Shown here piece after piece: positions 4,941 to 7,489 of a stretch of 7,489 nucleotides of DNA. Under the pieces are notes generated by a model that was given only the letters and a program-made list of their open reading frames with translations, ran no database searches and was not told where the DNA came from. This DNA is from an uncultured Collinsella sp. Lineage in GTDB: Bacteria; Actinomycetota; Coriobacteriia; Coriobacteriales; Coriobacteriaceae. Position 1 is the first letter of the stretch. Every line of letters begins with the position of its first letter. The stretch is taken from positions 1 through 7,489 of the forward strand of contig CABUVB010000086.1 of the NCBI GenBank assembly GCA_902494815.1, in the 5' to 3' direction. The position numbers and the translations under genes are program-made.

Positions 4941-7489
4941 GTGGCAGACGATATCAACAATAACGAGGGTATGGACGAGGCCGGCGATGCCGGTATGCCC
5001 GACGATCTGAAGCGCCTGCTTGCCCGTGCTGAGCAGGGCGAGGACGGCGACCCGGACGCCTATAACCCCGATGCCGATGATGATGAGGAAGAAGACGACG
5101 CCGAGCTCGAGGAGAGCTTTGGCGAAGTCGACCGTGGCGCCTCTGCCGGCGAGGATATCAACGGCGGCCAGCTCCAGATTTCGGAGTTTGGCCGCGAGAT
5201 GAAGCAGTCGTTCATCGAGTATTCGATGTCGGTTATCACGGCGCGTGCCCTGCCGGACGTGCGCGACGGCTTAAAGCCGGTGCACCGCCGCATCCTGTAC
5301 GCGATGAACGAGAGCGGCATCTACCCCAACCGCCCACATAAGAAGTCGGCCTGGACGGTCGGCGAAGTTATCGGTAAGTACCACCCGCATGGCGATTCCG
5401 CGGTCTACGAGGCCATGGTCCGCCTGGCGCAGTGGTTCTCCATGCGCACGCCGCTCATCGACGGTCACGGCAACTTCGGCAACATCGACGGCGACGGCGC
5501 CGCTGCCATGCGTTACACCGAGAGCCGCCTGGCAAAGCCCGCCATGGAACTGTTGCGTGACTTGCAGAAGGATACCGTCGACTGGCAGCCCAACTACGAC
5601 GAATCGCTCGCCGAGCCCGTGGCGCTGCCTGCGCGCTTCCCCAACCTGCTGGTCAACGGCAGCCAAGGCATCGCCGTCGGCATGGCCACCAACATCGCTC
5701 CGCATAACCTCACCGAGGCGATCGAGGCCACCTGCTACCTGATCGACAACCCCGACGCCACCGTCGACGAGCTCATGCAGATCATGCCCGGTCCGGACTT
5801 CCCCACCGGCGCCATCATCATGGGCAGCGCTGGCATTAAGCAGAGCTACGAGACCGGCCGCGGCTCCATTACCGTGCGTGCCAAGGCACATGTGGAGTCC
5901 ACCAAGACCGGCCGCAGCCGCCTGGTCTTTACCGAGATTCCCTACATGGTCAACAAGGGCACCCTGCAGGAGAAGATCGCCCAGCTCGTCAACGACAAGC
6001 GCATCGAGGGCATCTCGGATATGCGCGATGAGTCCAACCAGAAGGGCATCCGTCTGGTCATCGAGCTCAAGAAGGGCGTCATTCCGCAGGTCGTGCTCAA
6101 CAACCTGTATAAGTACACCTCGCTGCAGACGACCTTTGGCGCCAACAACCTGGCGCTTGTCAACGGCGTTCCCAAATGCCTGAGCCTGCGCGAGATGCTG
6201 CAGCACTATATCGACCACCAGGTCGACGTCGTCACCCGTCGCACCCGCTTCGACCTTAAGAAGGCCCAGGCCCGCGCGCATATCCTCGAGGGTTACCTGA
6301 TGGCCCTTGACCATATCGACGAGGTCATTAGCATCATCCGCTCCTCGCAGACCGACTCCGAGGCCAGCAGCCGACTGATCGAACGCTTTGGCTTTACGCC
6401 CGAGCAGACCACGGCCATCCTCGAGATGAAGCTGCGCCGCCTGACCGGCCTGGAGCGCGACAAGATCCAAGAAGAGTTGGACGGCCTGCGCCGCGCCATC
6501 GCCTACTACGAGGACCTGCTGGCGCACGAGGAGAAGATTCTGGGCGTCATCAAGGAAGAGATGCGCGAGATCTCCAAGAAGTTTGGCGACAAGCGCCGCA
6601 CCGAGATCAGCCAGGTTGAGAAGGACCTGGATGTCGAGGACCTCATCGCCGACGAGGACATGGTCGTGACCATCACCCACACCGGCTATGTCAAGCGTAT
6701 CCCGGTGGCTGCCTACCGCGCCCAGAAGCGCGGCGGCAAGGGCGTATCGGGCGTCAACCTCAAAGAGGACGACGTTATCGACGAGATGTTCATCGCGTCC
6801 ACGCACGAGTACGTGCTGTTCTTCTCGAGCAAGGGCAAGGTCTATCGCCTGAAGGTGCACGAGCTGCCGGTGGGTACGCGCCAGGCGCGCGGTACCGCGA
6901 TCGTCAACCTGCTGCCCTTCGAGGAGGGCGAGAAGATCGCGAGCGTCATCAGCTGCCGCGAGTTCCCGGCCGACGAGTACCTGATGTTTGCCACTAAGAG
7001 CGGCATGGTCAAGAAGACCGTGATGAGCGCATATGACCGCAGCCGTCGCGACGGCCTGATCGCTATCAACCTGCGTGACGACGACGCGCTGCTGAACGTG
7101 CGCCGCGTGCGCGAGGGCGACAAGATTATCCTGGCCACCACCGCGGGCAAGGCGATCATGTTCTCCGAGGAGCAGGTGCGCGCCACCGGCCGCGATACCA
7201 GCGGCGTTCGCGGTATCGGCATGAAGGACGGCGTGAGCGTTCTGGGCATGGAAGTCACTAACGGCAACGGTGATCTGTTCGTCATCACCGAGCGCGGCTA
7301 CGGCAAGCGCACGCCGGTCGCGGACTACCCAGAGCAGAATCGCGGCGGCCAGGGCGTCTACACCATCCAAATGACCGAGCGCAAGGGCAACCTCGCGGCC
7401 ATGAAGACGGTGGGCCCGCAGCACGAGCTGTTCATCGTGACGGAGGGTGCGACGGTCATTCGCGTCAAGACCGACGAGATCAGCCAGAC
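4941..7489 (+). CDS. gyrA: DNA gyrase subunit A, 3' end missing
   Basis: GyrA supplies the breakage-reunion and DNA-wrapping parts of gyrase. The frame is open from GTG 4941 to the window edge (849 complete codons); by family comparison a few tens of C-terminal residues are missing. The conserved domain starts near residue 80 and carries ARALPDVRDGLKPVHRR (101-117) and HPHGDSAVYE (148-157). The catalytic tyrosine is Y192 in AAMRYTE and the DNA-intercalating isoleucine is I244. These last two sit exactly 70 positions after their E. coli counterparts Y122 and I174. Tower and coiled-coil regions follow, then a beta-pinwheel C-terminal domain with GyrA-box QKRGGKG at 595-601, which marks it as gyrase rather than ParC/topoisomerase IV. 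A box-like QNRGGQG recurs at 799-805. The oddity is the N-terminal extension of about 70 residues, strongly acidic at 31-64. The start is fixed by AGGAGG at 4931-4936. gyrB lies just upstream and the two are probably cotranscribed. Confidence 0.97.
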   Translation, partial: MADDINNNEGMDEAGDAGMPDDLKRLLARAEQGEDGDPDAYNPDADDDEEEDDAELEESFGEVDRGASAGEDINGGQLQISEFGREMKQSFIEYSMSVITARALPDVRDGLKPVHRRILYAMNESGIYPNRPHKKSAWTVGEVIGKYHPHGDSAVYEAMVRLAQWFSMRTPLIDGHGNFGNIDGDGAAAMRYTESRLAKPAMELLRDLQKDTVDWQPNYDESLAEPVALPARFPNLLVNGSQGIAVGMATNIAPHNLTEAIEATCYLIDNPDATVDELMQIMPGPDFPTGAIIMGSAGIKQSYETGRGSITVRAKAHVESTKTGRSRLVFTEIPYMVNKGTLQEKIAQLVNDKRIEGISDMRDESNQKGIRLVIELKKGVIPQVVLNNLYKYTSLQTTFGANNLALVNGVPKCLSLREMLQHYIDHQVDVVTRRTRFDLKKAQARAHILEGYLMALDHIDEVISIIRSSQTDSEASSRLIERFGFTPEQTTAILEMKLRRLTGLERDKIQEELDGLRRAIAYYEDLLAHEEKILGVIKEEMREISKKFGDKRRTEISQVEKDLDVEDLIADEDMVVTITHTGYVKRIPVAAYRAQKRGGKGVSGVNLKEDDVIDEMFIASTHEYVLFFSSKGKVYRLKVHELPVGTRQARGTAIVNLLPFEEGEKIASVISCREFPADEYLMFATKSGMVKKTVMSAYDRSRRDGLIAINLRDDDALLNVRRVREGDKIILATTAGKAIMFSEEQVRATGRDTSGVRGIGMKDGVSVLGMEVTNGNGDLFVITERGYGKRTPVADYPEQNRGGQGVYTIQMTERKGNLAAMKTVGPQHELFIVTEGATVIRVKTDEISQ

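Noticed and set aside
4550..4960. Minus-strand open frame across the gyrB end and the palindromic spacer
   Set aside because: It overlaps the gyrB 3' end and the repeat, has no supporting ribosome site, and is best explained as chance translation through the palindrome.
5271..7424. Minus-strand open frame of about 717 codons opposite gyrA
   Set aside because: It is an antisense shadow of gyrA with biased composition (Val, Leu, Asp, Ala, His) and no domain; the + strand encodes intact GyrA motifs throughout.

Overview
The window is a housekeeping replication and topology locus, with all genes on the + strand: dnaN (3' part) – recF – DUF721/DciA-like gene – terminator – gyrB – palindromic spacer – gyrA (5' part). 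The order dnaN-recF-DUF721-gyrB-gyrA is typical of Actinobacteria near the chromosomal origin, where dnaA would normally lie just upstream of dnaN. The DNA is GC-rich with strong G/C preference at third codon positions. GTG starts are used for three of the four starts visible here. Together with the character of the proteins this suggests an actinobacterium, most likely of the class Coriobacteriia (Collinsella-like). The genus is an impression from reading the sequence, not from a database match.

Left half (1-2705): the sliding clamp gene enters the window already running and ends at 984. recF follows after 9 bases, and a DUF721 gene overlaps the end of recF by 14 bases, so these three look like one transcript. 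A textbook intrinsic terminator at 2677-2705 closes it. The clamp tethers DNA polymerase III, RecF helps load RecA at gapped DNA, and DUF721/DciA proteins are associated with the replicative helicase, so the group serves replication and fork repair.

Right half (2706-7489): gyrB starts with a strong Shine-Dalgarno sequence and a GTG. It is followed by a 155-base spacer, then gyrA, which again has AGGAGG and a GTG and runs off the right edge. The two proteins form the A2B2 DNA gyrase that introduces negative supercoils. All catalytic motifs seen in both subunits are intact.

No mobile element gene, CRISPR array, tRNA or rRNA was found, and I see no undescribed multi-gene system. Two points stand out from the ordinary background. 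The gyrB-gyrA spacer is almost filled by a 101-base nested imperfect palindrome (4792-4892) that has no U-tract and looks like a dispersed repeat or a structured RNA/cruciform element. GyrA carries about 70 extra N-terminal residues, including a segment of 34 residues with 19 acidic and no basic ones.
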